From Chania fonticola_B (GTDB taxonomy: Bacteria; Pseudomonadota; Gammaproteobacteria; Enterobacterales; Enterobacteriaceae), in NCBI RefSeq assembly GCF_048537545.1, contig NZ_CP183218.1: 64,000 nucleotides of DNA; one strand, 5' to 3'. Positions 1-9,464 of this stretch are shown here, in pieces. The position numbers and the translations under genes were made by a program. The notes beneath the pieces are model-generated. The model made no database searches. It was not told where the DNA came from and saw only the letters and a list, made by a program, of their open reading frames with translations. Each line of letters begins with the position of its first letter. Position 1 is the first letter of the stretch.

Positions 1-3000
1 CCAAGAACAGTTCGAACAGCTCAGGTGTCCAGCGGCGACGCTGGCACATGGCAATTTCCAGGCGCACCACTTGCTGGGCGGCCACGGTGCGGGCATCTTT
101 TTTCAGCAGCTTGAAGATGTTCACCGCTTCATTGGCCAGTTCCTGATTGTCGGTCTTTTTCGGCTTCGGCAGGTCTTTCAGGCGGGTGCCATCCATATCG
201 CGCACGAACGGTTTCAGGGTTTCATCGAAGCTGACGGTAAACTGGCGATCGCCAAAGTTCAGCCGCAGCGAGCCGTTTTCATCCAGCCCTAAATCCGGCG
301 CTAAACGATCCTCCAACTCCTCAATGGTTAACTCGCGGGCTTCGGCAATGGCCGCAATCTTTTCCCGCGCCCGATCCTGTAAGCCTTTAAATTTGACCTT
401 CTGCGCGATACCGTTCAGCAGCATCAGCGCCACGTCGGAACCAATCTGATTCAGCACTTCCAGGCCGTTAACCGCCCGCTGGTGCTGAGCCTCTCCCGGC
501 CAGGCACGAATAAACGGCGTGAGCTTGCGTGCGGTGTCATCGGTACCAAACAGGCCGAGAGACATAAAGGCCCAGCCCTCTTTTGACGGCGCTGCAGCAA
601 ATAACCATGCTGAGAACATATCCCAGGCAAAGTCCGCCAGTGAGTCTGGATCGCAAGCCTGTTTTACCTGATTGATCCCTTCATACAGCCCCTCACTGAC
701 CGGGAAACGCAGCATGGTACCTAAATGTTCCAGCGCGCTGTCCGGCAGGGCTTTTTTACTCGCTTTGAGTAACGGACGCCGCCAGCCAGCGGGTTGATAA
801 AAGTCAGGAGATTTGCTGATTTTACTCGGGAAGCGATCGAGCGGATCTTCATCCAACATAGCGCGCAGTGCGTCGGTTACCTCTGGATCGCCGTAAGCCT
901 CACCGGTCTGCATAATCAACGCTTCGTGCCCCTGCGTGGCCAGCATCCGTAACGCCGAGGTAGCACAATCTTTGGCTTCCCCTTTTTTGCCTAATGCCGC
1001 AGGGATCAGGCCGATAGCGCTATGGTGCGGATATTTACACAGCCACTGTTGGGCTTCGCTACGCAGCGTTTTCAGCTTGAGGTAGGCACGGGCAATCAGC
1101 GGGGCCAATTCGCTGGCGCCCACGTGGCCCCAGACATTGGTCAGTTCTGTTGGGCGAGAGCGCACCGCGTTGATCAGGCCAGGTAGCGCCGCTTCACCAA
1201 ATTTGGCCACCATATACTCCTCACCGCTACATTGGTGAGTAGATAAAGTGCTCCATAACGCCAGTGCCATCTCATCGGGCAACAGAGAGGTAAAGCGCAT
1301 ACTAAAGTTTGACCAACTGGTTTGTTCAAGCTGAGCCTTCCAGGCATCGATCAGGCCCTGGGTATCGCGGTTTCTGATGGCAATGGCTGCCGTTTCGTTC
1401 TGGCTCTTTCTGTTACCTGATTGATAAATCTGGAAACCCAGCTCATTGGCCAGCGTATTCATATTTTTTGCGGCAGCCTGATAGCGTTTTTCTTCCCAGC
1501 CATTCAGCGCTAACCACCGTTTTTTCTCTTCATCGGTAAGATCGAGTACCGGTGCCAGCACCTGTGGCTCAAGTACCAGGACTGCCGCTTCGCGTTTTTT
1601 CTTTTTCTGTAGCCAAGGCGGGCTGACCAGCACCAGGGGTAAATCAGCCTCATCGGCCAATTCAACCGGACCAGATACGCGGGCAATCAAATCTTGCACC
1701 TGGGCTTGCGCGGCCCCGCTCATCCAGGGAAGCAACTGGGCCACTTGCTCAGGATTGGCCAACAGCAGGTTGCTCAAGCAAGCGCTCAGCATGCCGCTGT
1801 CTTTGTTGTTAGAGGCCAACAGCTCGGCAAGCGCCGGGATCGATGCCAACGGCCAGCGGTGCGCGGCGTCGATAAACCGCGCCAGAAACGCTTTACCCTG
1901 GCCGGAAACCTGTGCCAGCGCGGTAATTGCTGCTGGTGTGCCAATACAGGCCAGAGCATCACCGGTAAGGGTTATTTCCGGCTGGTAGGCCAGGATCGGT
2001 ACCGCGTTAACGCCGCGCTCTGCAATCAGCGTAGCGATACTAAATTCACAGTTAAGGAATGCCGCATGACGATAGGTAGAGCGGCTCATTACTCCTAAAG
2101 ACTTCAGGACAGCCTCGTCGGTGGCGACCAACTGTAGCCATGGCGTGACGTCACTATCCCCCTGTTGGAGCAACTCACTGGCTAATCGGTTCGCGATATC
2201 TGGGCGTTCAGGCAGTAACAAGGCAATCAACGGCTGGCGGCTAACATGCAGCTGCGGCAAGCCCGCGAGCAGTTTATCCACGCAAATCTGCCATTCGGCC
2301 TCATCGGCACAAGCCAGGAACTTACGGAAATGCAGCTCAGCGCAGCTATAAGGGGACATCCACGAGCCGCTTAGCGGATCTGCGATATCTGTATTGAGGT
2401 AGTAACTGTGCTTTTGCGCATCACTATCCCAGTTTGATTCAACACAGATCCCTTGCGCCAGTAGCAGCACATCAATCGCGTACGGCAATCCCTTTCTGGC
2501 CACTAAAAAGTCGGTAATATCTGTCTTGTTATCGCCGTAATAACGGTTGCTACCGGCATTGCATGCCAGGGCAAACAACACCGCATCTGACTCAATGGTG
2601 CCGTCCATCTGCTGATCGGCCAACCGTTGCCAGCTTGCAACATAAGTCTGGCGCAACTCCGCAGACGAAGAGTCAAAGTCAGTCTGAAAATCGTCACTTT
2701 TATAGAGGTGGTTGCGAAGCTTGATCCAGCTCTGCTTATCGTTTAGCTCTGGCTTTTCGCCCGGATGGGCGCGGTTGGCCAATGCCTGAACGCTTAAATT
2801 CTTCGGTAAGGAAATCGGTTCACCATTGGCTAACCACGGTGGTGTTTCGCCCGCAGGTTTAGCGATGTCCGAAGAGGTCACGGATTGCGAGAGTATGGTG
2901 GCAGCAGAGACCGGAGGCGCACTTTCTGCTGGGGTATCGCTTATGGACTCAGCGCGGGGTTTTTCTGCTGGTTCGACCTTTGGTTTTGGCGCTGTGGCGC

Positions 3001-3226
3001 CAATCGTGGCGTTTTCATCAACGGCGATTTCAACGTAGCCTTTGCCGGTTTTTTCCTTCACCAGCTTGGTCATGGCAGCCGAGGCCTTGGCTTCGTTATC
3101 AAAACTCTTGGTCTGGCTTTGCCCTTGCGTACCAATCTTGCCCCAGCGCAGGTTTAAATCACTGTCCGACTGCTCGATTTGCCAAAATTTGTTTGATTTA
3201 TCATCTTTGAATTCGAAATGACGCAC
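1..3226 (-). CDS. WGR and DUF4132 domain protein (YehI/MolR-like), 3' end outside window
   Basis: A reading frame of 1075 codons runs from a GTG at 3226 off the left edge, so the C-terminus is missing. GTG is chosen because GGGAGA lies 8 bases upstream and the frame then starts MRHFEFKDDKSNKFWQIE, the typical opening of a WGR domain (WGKIGTQGQ follows at about residues 28-36). A proline- and alanine-rich linker (about 65-130) separates it from a long helical region matching my memory of the DUF4132 family, which includes E. coli YehI (about 1200 aa). About 85-90 percent of the protein would be visible. The WGR domain can bind nucleic acid in other proteins, but the role of this family is not settled. 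No operon partner is seen on its upstream side. Confidence 0.8.
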   Translation of the reverse strand, partial: MRHFEFKDDKSNKFWQIEQSDSDLNLRWGKIGTQGQSQTKSFDNEAKASAAMTKLVKEKTGKGYVEIAVDENATIGATAPKPKVEPAEKPRAESISDTPAESAPPVSAATILSQSVTSSDIAKPAGETPPWLANGEPISLPKNLSVQALANRAHPGEKPELNDKQSWIKLRNHLYKSDDFQTDFDSSSAELRQTYVASWQRLADQQMDGTIESDAVLFALACNAGSNRYYGDNKTDITDFLVARKGLPYAIDVLLLAQGICVESNWDSDAQKHSYYLNTDIADPLSGSWMSPYSCAELHFRKFLACADEAEWQICVDKLLAGLPQLHVSRQPLIALLLPERPDIANRLASELLQQGDSDVTPWLQLVATDEAVLKSLGVMSRSTYRHAAFLNCEFSIATLIAERGVNAVPILAYQPEITLTGDALACIGTPAAITALAQVSGQGKAFLARFIDAAHRWPLASIPALAELLASNNKDSGMLSACLSNLLLANPEQVAQLLPWMSGAAQAQVQDLIARVSGPVELADEADLPLVLVSPPWLQKKKKREAAVLVLEPQVLAPVLDLTDEEKKRWLALNGWEEKRYQAAAKNMNTLANELGFQIYQSGNRKSQNETAAIAIRNRDTQGLIDAWKAQLEQTSWSNFSMRFTSLLPDEMALALWSTLSTHQCSGEEYMVAKFGEAALPGLINAVRSRPTELTNVWGHVGASELAPLIARAYLKLKTLRSEAQQWLCKYPHHSAIGLIPAALGKKGEAKDCATSALRMLATQGHEALIMQTGEAYGDPEVTDALRAMLDEDPLDRFPSKISKSPDFYQPAGWRRPLLKASKKALPDSALEHLGTMLRFPVSEGLYEGINQVKQACDPDSLADFAWDMFSAWLFAAAPSKEGWAFMSLGLFGTDDTARKLTPFIRAWPGEAQHQRAVNGLEVLNQIGSDVALMLLNGIAQKVKFKGLQDRAREKIAAIAEARELTIEELEDRLAPDLGLDENGSLRLNFGDRQFTVSFDETLKPFVRDMDGTRLKDLPKPKKTDNQELANEAVNIFKLLKKDARTVAAQQVVRLEIAMCQRRRWTPELFELFL

Positions 3227-3388
3227 CGCTGTCTCCCTGGGGATCAATTTTCCATAAAATAACGCGTGGGATTAAGTTATCAGATATTTAGGCTATGAAT
3301 AGAGGGACCGCATGGAAATTGGGAAAAACGCCATGCGATCAGATTGATGACCAAGCGATGTGCACTCATGCTGCGCCCACGGCCACTC

Positions 3389-4762
3389 TTAAAGATAACA
3401 GTGCAACTGTATCACCCGCTTAACCGTTGTTAATGCCTCACGCAGGGTGGGCAGCGGCAGCGAACCCAACGCCAAACGCAGGGCATGTGGTATATGAACC
3501 GAGGTAGCAAAAGGTTCTGCAGTAGAGAGCGAAATACGCTCTTTTAGCAGGGCTGCGGCGATGCGATCCGCCCTGACCTCCTCAGGCAAGGGTAACCACA
3601 GAAAATACGAATCAGGGTGGCCAATATAGTTCAGCTCGCTCAGTGCTTCACGAGCCATTGACTGACGTAACCGGGCATCTTGGCGTTTTTCGTCTTCTAG
3701 CCGCATAACGGTGCCGTCTTCGATCCACTCACACAGGATCGCGGTCATGATCGCCGGGGTATTCCAAGTGGTTGCCCTGATGGCTCGTTCCAATGCGGGG
3801 GTCCATTTTTCCGGGGCGGCCACTATGCCAACACGCAACCCGGTCGCAACATTCTTGGAAAAACCGGAGATATATACCGTGGATTCAGGGGCGAGACTCG
3901 CTAACGGCAATGGCGGTTTCTCTGCCAGATAGGCGTAGGCGGCATCCTCAATGATTAGCAGCCCATGCTCACGCGCCAGCGCCACCAACCGATGCCTCAG
4001 GGGCTCGCTCATCACCCAGCCAAGCGGATTATGCAACGTTGGCATGCAGTAAACGGCCCGCACCTGTCGGCGCTGGCATAGCCGTTCAAGTTCAGTCAAA
4101 TCAGGGCCGTCGCTTAACGCGGGAATGGCGACCAGCTCAAGATGGTAGCTCTCGGCCAGGATTTTAAAGCCCGGGTAGGTCAGGGCATCAACCGCGACCA
4201 CGTCGCCCGGTTGCAACAGCCCCATCACGGTGACGGCTAACCCTTGTTGAGCGCCATTAACCAGTAAAATGCTCTCTGCCGCCAAGTTTAAGCCACGGTG
4301 GCTCAGATGTCTGGCTACGATCGCCCGCTCGTGTGGCCGACCTGCATGGGGTTGATAGCGTAGCAATGCGTCCAGATCGCCGGAGGAAGCCAACTGGCGT
4401 AAAGCAGCCCTCAGCAGTTCGCTTTGTGACGATAGCGTCGGGTAATTGAAGTTCAGATCGAGCATGTCCGTGGCGACGGCCTGCTGATCGATGCCCAAGC
4501 CCGGCGGCAGCGAAATCTCCCGAACAAAGGTCCCCCGGCCAGCTTCTCCGCTGACTAACCCCATCGCTTCAAGTTCCGCATACACCCGTGAGGCAGTGAC
4601 CAACGACATGCGTTCCTGGGCGGCAAGCTGGCGATGGGTGGGTAAACGGGTCCCTGGCGTAAGACGCCCTGCGCGAATATCAGCGGCAAAGCTATCGACC
4701 AGCGATTTGTAACGGGCTCGTGCCATAGCAACTTGTATCCATGACAATTTTTTGATTGTCAT
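3389..4762 (-). CDS. MocR-family regulator (GntR winged helix fused to PLP aminotransferase fold)
   Basis: The N-terminus is a GntR winged helix (DIRAGRLTPGTRLPTHRQLA, then a helix beginning RVYAELEAMGLV). The rest is a fold-type I aminotransferase domain with NGAQQGLAV, a conserved Asn-Pro motif (LHNPLGWVMS), DAAYAYL, and the PLP lysine in SGFSKNVATGLRVG. MocR proteins use bound PLP as effector and often control a divergent gene, here the EamA exporter at 4822 whose start lies 60 bases away. The start is uncertain: ATG at 4762 (MTIKKLSW) or ATG at 4726 (MARARYKSL). The second would leave a 9-bp inverted repeat free as an operator. The effector is unknown. Confidence 0.85.
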   Translation of the reverse strand: MTIKKLSWIQVAMARARYKSLVDSFAADIRAGRLTPGTRLPTHRQLAAQERMSLVTASRVYAELEAMGLVSGEAGRGTFVREISLPPGLGIDQQAVATDMLDLNFNYPTLSSQSELLRAALRQLASSGDLDALLRYQPHAGRPHERAIVARHLSHRGLNLAAESILLVNGAQQGLAVTVMGLLQPGDVVAVDALTYPGFKILAESYHLELVAIPALSDGPDLTELERLCQRRQVRAVYCMPTLHNPLGWVMSEPLRHRLVALAREHGLLIIEDAAYAYLAEKPPLPLASLAPESTVYISGFSKNVATGLRVGIVAAPEKWTPALERAIRATTWNTPAIMTAILCEWIEDGTVMRLEDEKRQDARLRQSMAREALSELNYIGHPDSYFLWLPLPEEVRADRIAAALLKERISLSTAEPFATSVHIPHALRLALGSLPLPTLREALTTVKRVIQLHCYL

Positions 4763-4763
4763 G
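4740..4763. promoter_or_regulatory. Perfect 9-bp inverted repeat, candidate MocR operator
   Basis: CATGACAAT, a 6-base spacer and ATTGTCATG form a perfect dyad between the divergent MocR and EamA genes. It overlaps one of the two possible MocR start codons. Position and symmetry fit autoregulation plus control of the exporter, but this is inference. Confidence 0.35.
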
Positions 4764-4821
4764 ATTTTGCGGCATAACATGCCGATCCACAATCGTCCAA
4801 CGTCGAAAATAAGGGTGTCCC

Positions 4822-5700
4822 ATGCAGGTGAAGAACGAGGGAAGTAGCACCCGTGGCTGGCTCAACGGCTTTCTGGGCATGGTGATCTTCAGCGGTTCAC
4901 TCCCCGCCACCAGAGTCGCCGTGCTCAGTTTTGATCCTCTATTTCTTACCGTCGCTCGTGCTTCTATCGCTGGTCTGTTCGCGCTCCTGCTGTTAGGGCT
5001 GTTTAAACAACCGCGGCCACGAGGCGATCAGGTATTCTCCCTGGGGATCGTTGCGTTGGGCGTGGTGGTAGGCTTCCCACTGTTAACCGCGTTGGCGTTG
5101 CAACATGTGACTTCGGCCCATTCCATCGTTTTTCTCGGCCTGCTGCCGTTGGCCACCGCGATATTTGGCGTGCTACGGGGTGGCGAGCGCCCTCGCCCGG
5201 CTTTCTGGCTGTTTTCCATTATCGGCAGCCTGTTGGTGATCAGTTTTGCGTTTGTTCAGGGGGTTTCCGCTTCGCTGGTCGGGGATTCGTTAATGCTGGC
5301 TGCGGTGGTGGTTTGCGGGTTGGGCTATGCCGAAGGGGCTAAACTGTCGCGTGAGCTGGGAGGCTGGCAGGTGATCTGTTGGGCGCTGCTGCTGGCATTA
5401 CCCGTTATGCTGGTGACCTCACTGCTGCTGTTGCCCTCTTCTCTGGAGGCTATCCGCCTGCCAGCCTGGATAAGCCTGGCCTACGTTTCGCTGTTCAGCA
5501 TGTTGATTGGTTTTATCTTTTGGTATCGGGGCCTGGCCCAGGGTGGTATTGCCAGCGTCGGCCAACTGCAATTGCTGCAGCCCTTTTTTGGCCTGGCGCT
5601 GGCAGCAGGCTTACTGCATGAACCCGTCAGCCTGCTGATGTTGGCCACTACGTTGGGGATTATCCTCTGTGTGGCGGGATCGCGACGATTCGCCAAATGA
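4822..5700 (+). CDS. EamA/DMT-family exporter
   Basis: A 292-aa protein with about ten hydrophobic segments arranged as two EamA repeats (roughly residues 10-140 and 150-288), the usual size and layout of drug/metabolite transporters in the inner membrane. Conserved features include the first helix around FLGMVIFSGSLPATRVAV and the second-repeat GLAQGGIASVGQLQLLQPFFG. It starts 60 bases from the divergent MocR regulator, which suggests export of an amino acid, vitamin B6 compound or drug sensed by that regulator. The substrate cannot be read from sequence. Its stop lies 5 bases from the stop of the convergent flavin reductase gene. Confidence 0.85.
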   Translation: MQVKNEGSSTRGWLNGFLGMVIFSGSLPATRVAVLSFDPLFLTVARASIAGLFALLLLGLFKQPRPRGDQVFSLGIVALGVVVGFPLLTALALQHVTSAHSIVFLGLLPLATAIFGVLRGGERPRPAFWLFSIIGSLLVISFAFVQGVSASLVGDSLMLAAVVVCGLGYAEGAKLSRELGGWQVICWALLLALPVMLVTSLLLLPSSLEAIRLPAWISLAYVSLFSMLIGFIFWYRGLAQGGIASVGQLQLLQPFFGLALAAGLLHEPVSLLMLATTLGIILCVAGSRRFAK

Positions 5701-5705
5701 TCGGA

Positions 5706-6287
5706 TCACTTCACCTTGGCCATCAGCGATTCACCGATAGCATAGAACTGCCCACCGGCAATATAGTGCAGGCTTCGCAGTGCAGGTTCTGCGGTGTCAA
5801 AATGCCAGTGGCCATCTTTAAATACCCGCGTATCGGACCAGGCCCCGGTCACTTCGCCAATAAACAAATCGTGGGCATGCTGATTATGGGGTTCAGGGAT
5901 CAACCGACACGCCAGCCAGGCGGAGCATCCGGCCACAAAAGGCAGTGGCCGATCGTCAAAACTGAACAACTCGACGCCACAGTTTGCCAGTTTGTCGGGT
6001 TCGGTATGTAGGCTGCGGTTACCGACCTCATAGGTCAGCTGTAGCTGAGCCGCAGTGGGTATCTGGATCACAAAGCCCCCACTTTGCTCGATCAGCTCAC
6101 GGGTTTTGGTCATCTTGTCCAGCACAACCGTCAGCTTCGGCGGCGAGAAGTCCAGCGCACAGGCCCAGGCGGCGGCCATCACGTCAATAACACCTTCGTG
6201 GCCTGCGGATACCAACACCGTTGGGCCGTGGTTAAGCAAACGATAGGCCTTTTCCAAGGCCACGGTGGCAATAGGTTGGTTCATCAT
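5706..6287 (-). CDS. Flavin reductase-like FMN-binding split-barrel protein
   Basis: About 193 aa with the flavin reductase-like split-barrel pattern: GPTVLVSAGHEGVIDVMAAAW near the start, then KLTVVLDKMTKTRELIEQSG and a central FVIQIPTAAQ strand. Members bind FMN and act as NAD(P)H:flavin oxidoreductases or related cytoplasmic enzymes. The start is placed at ATG 6287 (a second ATG follows at 6284) because AAGAGAG lies just upstream; a longer frame to 6344 has no ribosome site. It is convergent with the EamA gene and upstream of nothing it clearly serves. The electron acceptor is unknown. Confidence 0.8.
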   Translation of the reverse strand: MMNQPIATVALEKAYRLLNHGPTVLVSAGHEGVIDVMAAAWACALDFSPPKLTVVLDKMTKTRELIEQSGGFVIQIPTAAQLQLTYEVGNRSLHTEPDKLANCGVELFSFDDRPLPFVAGCSAWLACRLIPEPHNQHAHDLFIGEVTGAWSDTRVFKDGHWHFDTAEPALRSLHYIAGGQFYAIGESLMAKVK

Positions 6288-6384
6288 TTCTCTCTTAAAG
6301 TTAGGCTGGGCCAGATAAATCATCGTAGCGCGGCCGCGAACCATTGTGAAAGAGATGTCGGTGGCAGTCGCATCGGTGACAACG

Positions 6385-7806
6385 TCACTCTTGTGTGACA
6401 GGCTGCCCTCTGTGATAAAACTGACTCCACAGCGCCATCAACAACCCGAGCCCCGCTAAAATGGCGGCCACCAGATAGGTGAGTTGTAAACCTACCGCGC
6501 TCCCTAACCGTATATCGCTAGTTGCCGAAGCCAAGGCGAATATGCCCCCCATGGCGGAAGCCCCGATGATAAAGCCAAGGTTGCGCGCCAGATTTAACAG
6601 ACCAGAAGCGACCCCACGCCGCTCGATGCTAACCTGTTTGATCACCGCCGTGTTGTTGGCAGCCTGGAACAAGGCATAGCCTGCGGTGATCAGGCAGATC
6701 GGTAAGATATAGCCCAAAACGCCCTGCGTGGCCGACATCATCGACAAGGCTAATGCTCCCAGGCAAACTCCCAGTAATCCCAGGCTAATCATCCGCGGTG
6801 CCCCGAAGCGGTCGACCAGATATCCCGATGGCACACCCGCCAATGCGGCGATCAGCGGCCCGGCGGACATTACCAAGCCAACCTGCTGTGGCGCTAACTC
6901 TAGCCCGTGTGCAAGATAGAACGGCCCTACCACGAAGGACGTCATGATCACCGTACTCACCAGCATATTGGTTAGCAGGCCGCTGTTCAGGATTGGCTGA
7001 CGCAGCAGGGCCAGTTGGACCAGCGGGCTTGCCACTTTTCTCTCAACCCAGACGAACGCGCTGGCCGCAACGGCGGTTCCCAACAGCAGCAGGCTATTGA
7101 GCGAGCCGAAATGGCCGTGCCCTAACGTCATGGCAAGCGAAAATAGCGCCAGGGTCAAACCGAGCAAGGCCATTCCAACGAAATCAAAACTCCCCGGTTT
7201 CGTTACCTGCTGCGGATCGGTTTGCGGGAGATAGCGATAAACACAAAACAGCGCGATGCCCCCCAACGGCAGGTTGATCAGGAAAATTGACTGCCAGCCG
7301 AACCCGGCAATCAAGACGCCACCCAGCGTAGGGCCAAGCGCGGTCCCCACTGCGGATAAGGTGCCGAGCAGCCCCATCGCCCGTCCGACCTTATCCTTGC
7401 TGATGGTTTCGCCAACTAGCGCCAGGGTGATAGCCATCATCACTGCGCCCCCTAACCCTTGCGCAACACGGGCCGCAATCAGCCACCAGATGGTCGGAGC
7501 GACAGCACAACCCAGCGAGGCGAGCATAAACAGGCCCAGTCCGGCCAGTAACAACTTGCGACGGCTGATGATATCCCCCAACCGCCCGACGCCCACAATT
7601 AGCGTGGTGATCGCCAGCAGATAGGCGATCACCACCCACTGCACATCTTGAAACGAAGCGCCGAACACCTGCGCTAATGTGGGTAGGCTGACGTTGGTGA
7701 TGCTGCTGCCTAGCGAGGAAAGCAGCGTTGGCAAGGCCAGGCTGATTAGCCCGCCACGCAGGGCTGAGGGTGAAAGAGATAGGACGTTTGGTGCGTCGGT
7801 TTTCAT
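6385..7806 (-). CDS. MFS transporter, DHA2 (EmrB/QacA-like) 14-TM drug exporter
   Basis: 473 aa, rich in hydrophobic segments compatible with 14 helices. The N-terminal segment LPTLLSSLGSSITNVSLPTLA carries the DHA2 family pattern, followed by the antiporter-like motif GRLGDIISRRKLLLAG between helices 2 and 3 and GTLSAVGTALGPTLGGVL (motif C of drug:proton antiporters). The start is ATG 7806 with AGGAG about 10 bases upstream; the longer frame to 7950 runs through the regulatory region. It is divergent from the glycoside operon at 8088. It probably expels a toxic compound by proton exchange; no substrate can be named. Confidence 0.85.
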   Translation of the reverse strand: MKTDAPNVLSLSPSALRGGLISLALPTLLSSLGSSITNVSLPTLAQVFGASFQDVQWVVIAYLLAITTLIVGVGRLGDIISRRKLLLAGLGLFMLASLGCAVAPTIWWLIAARVAQGLGGAVMMAITLALVGETISKDKVGRAMGLLGTLSAVGTALGPTLGGVLIAGFGWQSIFLINLPLGGIALFCVYRYLPQTDPQQVTKPGSFDFVGMALLGLTLALFSLAMTLGHGHFGSLNSLLLLGTAVAASAFVWVERKVASPLVQLALLRQPILNSGLLTNMLVSTVIMTSFVVGPFYLAHGLELAPQQVGLVMSAGPLIAALAGVPSGYLVDRFGAPRMISLGLLGVCLGALALSMMSATQGVLGYILPICLITAGYALFQAANNTAVIKQVSIERRGVASGLLNLARNLGFIIGASAMGGIFALASATSDIRLGSAVGLQLTYLVAAILAGLGLLMALWSQFYHRGQPVTQE

Positions 7807-7954
7807 GGTGGTTGGGCTCCTGAATAAATTTTCAGTCAGCCTAGGGCAAACCATGACATGGCGGAAGACGCAGGGTATGCAGTTTATAAGTGCACTAAAC
7901 GCCATGTGTAAGAGCGTGCGTCCTACGATAGAACATGTTCGATTTAGCAATACC

Positions 7955-7970
7955 TGTGAGCATTCTCACA
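7955..7970. promoter_or_regulatory. Predicted CRP-cAMP site upstream of the glycoside operon
   Basis: TGTGA, six bases, TCACA is an exact match to the core of the CRP consensus. It lies 118 bases before the start of the MelB-like transporter and 149 bases from the divergent exporter. A separate perfect palindrome GAACATGTTC sits at 7931-7940. Catabolite control of a glycoside operon is expected, so the assignment is plausible. Confidence 0.6.
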
Positions 7971-8087
7971 ACTCCGTGACAAAGCCGGGGGCGAGCAAAA
8001 AATAGGAACTGTATAAACAACCGCTGGCAAGCCACTCTTGGCGCTCTCGGTATACTCAAGGCGAATCAACCTGAGTGAGTAAGTAAA

Positions 8088-9449
8088 ATGAAAACAACAG
8101 AAATCGTCTCAGACAGTTATGTGAAGGTCGGCGTACGGGAAAAGATGGGCTATGGCTTCGGCGATCTGGCCTCTAACCTGTCGTTTGGCTTTGTCTCCCT
8201 GTTCTTACTGTTTTTTTATACTAATATTTACGGCATCAGCGCGGTACAGGCGAGCCTGATCTTTGTGATCGCCCGTGTACTGGATGCGATTTTTAATATT
8301 TTTGTCGGTTACTTTATTGATAAAACCCAAACCCGGCACGGCAAGCTGCGCCCTTACCTGCTGTACGGCGCGGTGCCCTTGGGGATCTTGACGGTCCTGT
8401 GTTTCAGCACCTTTGACAGTGACTATAAATTTTATTACGCGCTGATCACCTACACCCTCTATTGCCTGGCCTACACGGCGGTCAACACGCCCTATTCGGC
8501 CATGACCAATATGCTGACTCAGCACGAAGGCTCGCGGGCTTCGCTGTCGGTTTACCGCTTTGTGTTGGCCATCGTGGGTTACTTGATTGTCTCGACCACT
8601 GCCGACATGCTGATTTCACAGTTTACCGATCAGAAGATGGGCTATGTGTTTGCCGTCAGCTGCTTTAGCCTGTTGGCCACCTTTTTCTTCCTGGCCTGCT
8701 TTGGCATGACCAAAGAGCGGGTGAAAAGCCTGCCAGATCAACAGGCTCCCACGCTTAAAGAGATGATCACCGCCGTTTCCGGCAACCTGCCGTTAATCCA
8801 TCTTTCCCTGTTCACGGTGTTTTTCTATATCGCCTATACGGTATGGATGGCCATTGCGATCTACTTCATCAAATATACCCTGGGGGATGAAAGCTTTACC
8901 GCCAAATTCTTCATCATCCAATCTGCGGCCTATGTGGTGGGGACGGTGATTTCAGAAAAAATCATCAGCCTGATGGGCAAAAAGAAAATGGTCCAGTTGG
9001 GGCTGCTGATCGGGATTGTCGGCTTGCTGTTCCAATACTTCCTGGCAGGAGATAACGCCTACCTGATTATGACCGGCGTGTGCCTGTACAGCATTACTCT
9101 GGGGATGGGCTTTGTCGCGATGTGGTCGATGATTGCCGATACCGTGGAGTACGCCGAATGGAAACACGGCGTACGTACCGAAGGGGCAATTTATGGCTTC
9201 TTTAATTTCATCACCAAAATTGCCATGGCGATTGGCGGCGGTTGTGCTGGCTTGATGCTCGATTACTTTGACTACTCGTCCGAGCATATCAGCGCCAACG
9301 CGCTCAACGGCATCAATATGATGATGACGCTGTTCCCTGGCCTGATGTTTGCCCTGGGGATGCTGTTTATCTTCTTCTACAAGCTGGATGAGCACACCTA
9401 CCGAAATATCATTAAAGACATCGAATTGCGCAAAGCTAGTGCGCAGTAA
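8088..9449 (+). CDS. MelB-like GPH-family sugar:cation symporter
   Basis: 453 aa with about 12 hydrophobic segments. GYGFGDLASNLSFGFVSLFLLFFY is the signature opening of glycoside-pentoside-hexuronide symporters, followed by the loop GYFIDKTQTRHGKLRPYLLYG between helices 2 and 3. The later motif WSMIADTVEYAEWKHGVRTEGAIYG is also family-specific. It lies 15 bases upstream of a GH3 beta-glucosidase, so it most likely imports a beta-glycoside or the oligosaccharide cleaved by that enzyme with Na+ or H+. The CRP site at 7955 suggests catabolite repression. The exact sugar is unknown. Confidence 0.9.
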   Translation: MKTTEIVSDSYVKVGVREKMGYGFGDLASNLSFGFVSLFLLFFYTNIYGISAVQASLIFVIARVLDAIFNIFVGYFIDKTQTRHGKLRPYLLYGAVPLGILTVLCFSTFDSDYKFYYALITYTLYCLAYTAVNTPYSAMTNMLTQHEGSRASLSVYRFVLAIVGYLIVSTTADMLISQFTDQKMGYVFAVSCFSLLATFFFLACFGMTKERVKSLPDQQAPTLKEMITAVSGNLPLIHLSLFTVFFYIAYTVWMAIAIYFIKYTLGDESFTAKFFIIQSAAYVVGTVISEKIISLMGKKKMVQLGLLIGIVGLLFQYFLAGDNAYLIMTGVCLYSITLGMGFVAMWSMIADTVEYAEWKHGVRTEGAIYGFFNFITKIAMAIGGGCAGLMLDYFDYSSEHISANALNGINMMMTLFPGLMFALGMLFIFFYKLDEHTYRNIIKDIELRKASAQ

Positions 9450-9464
9450 CCAGCAGGTATCAAT

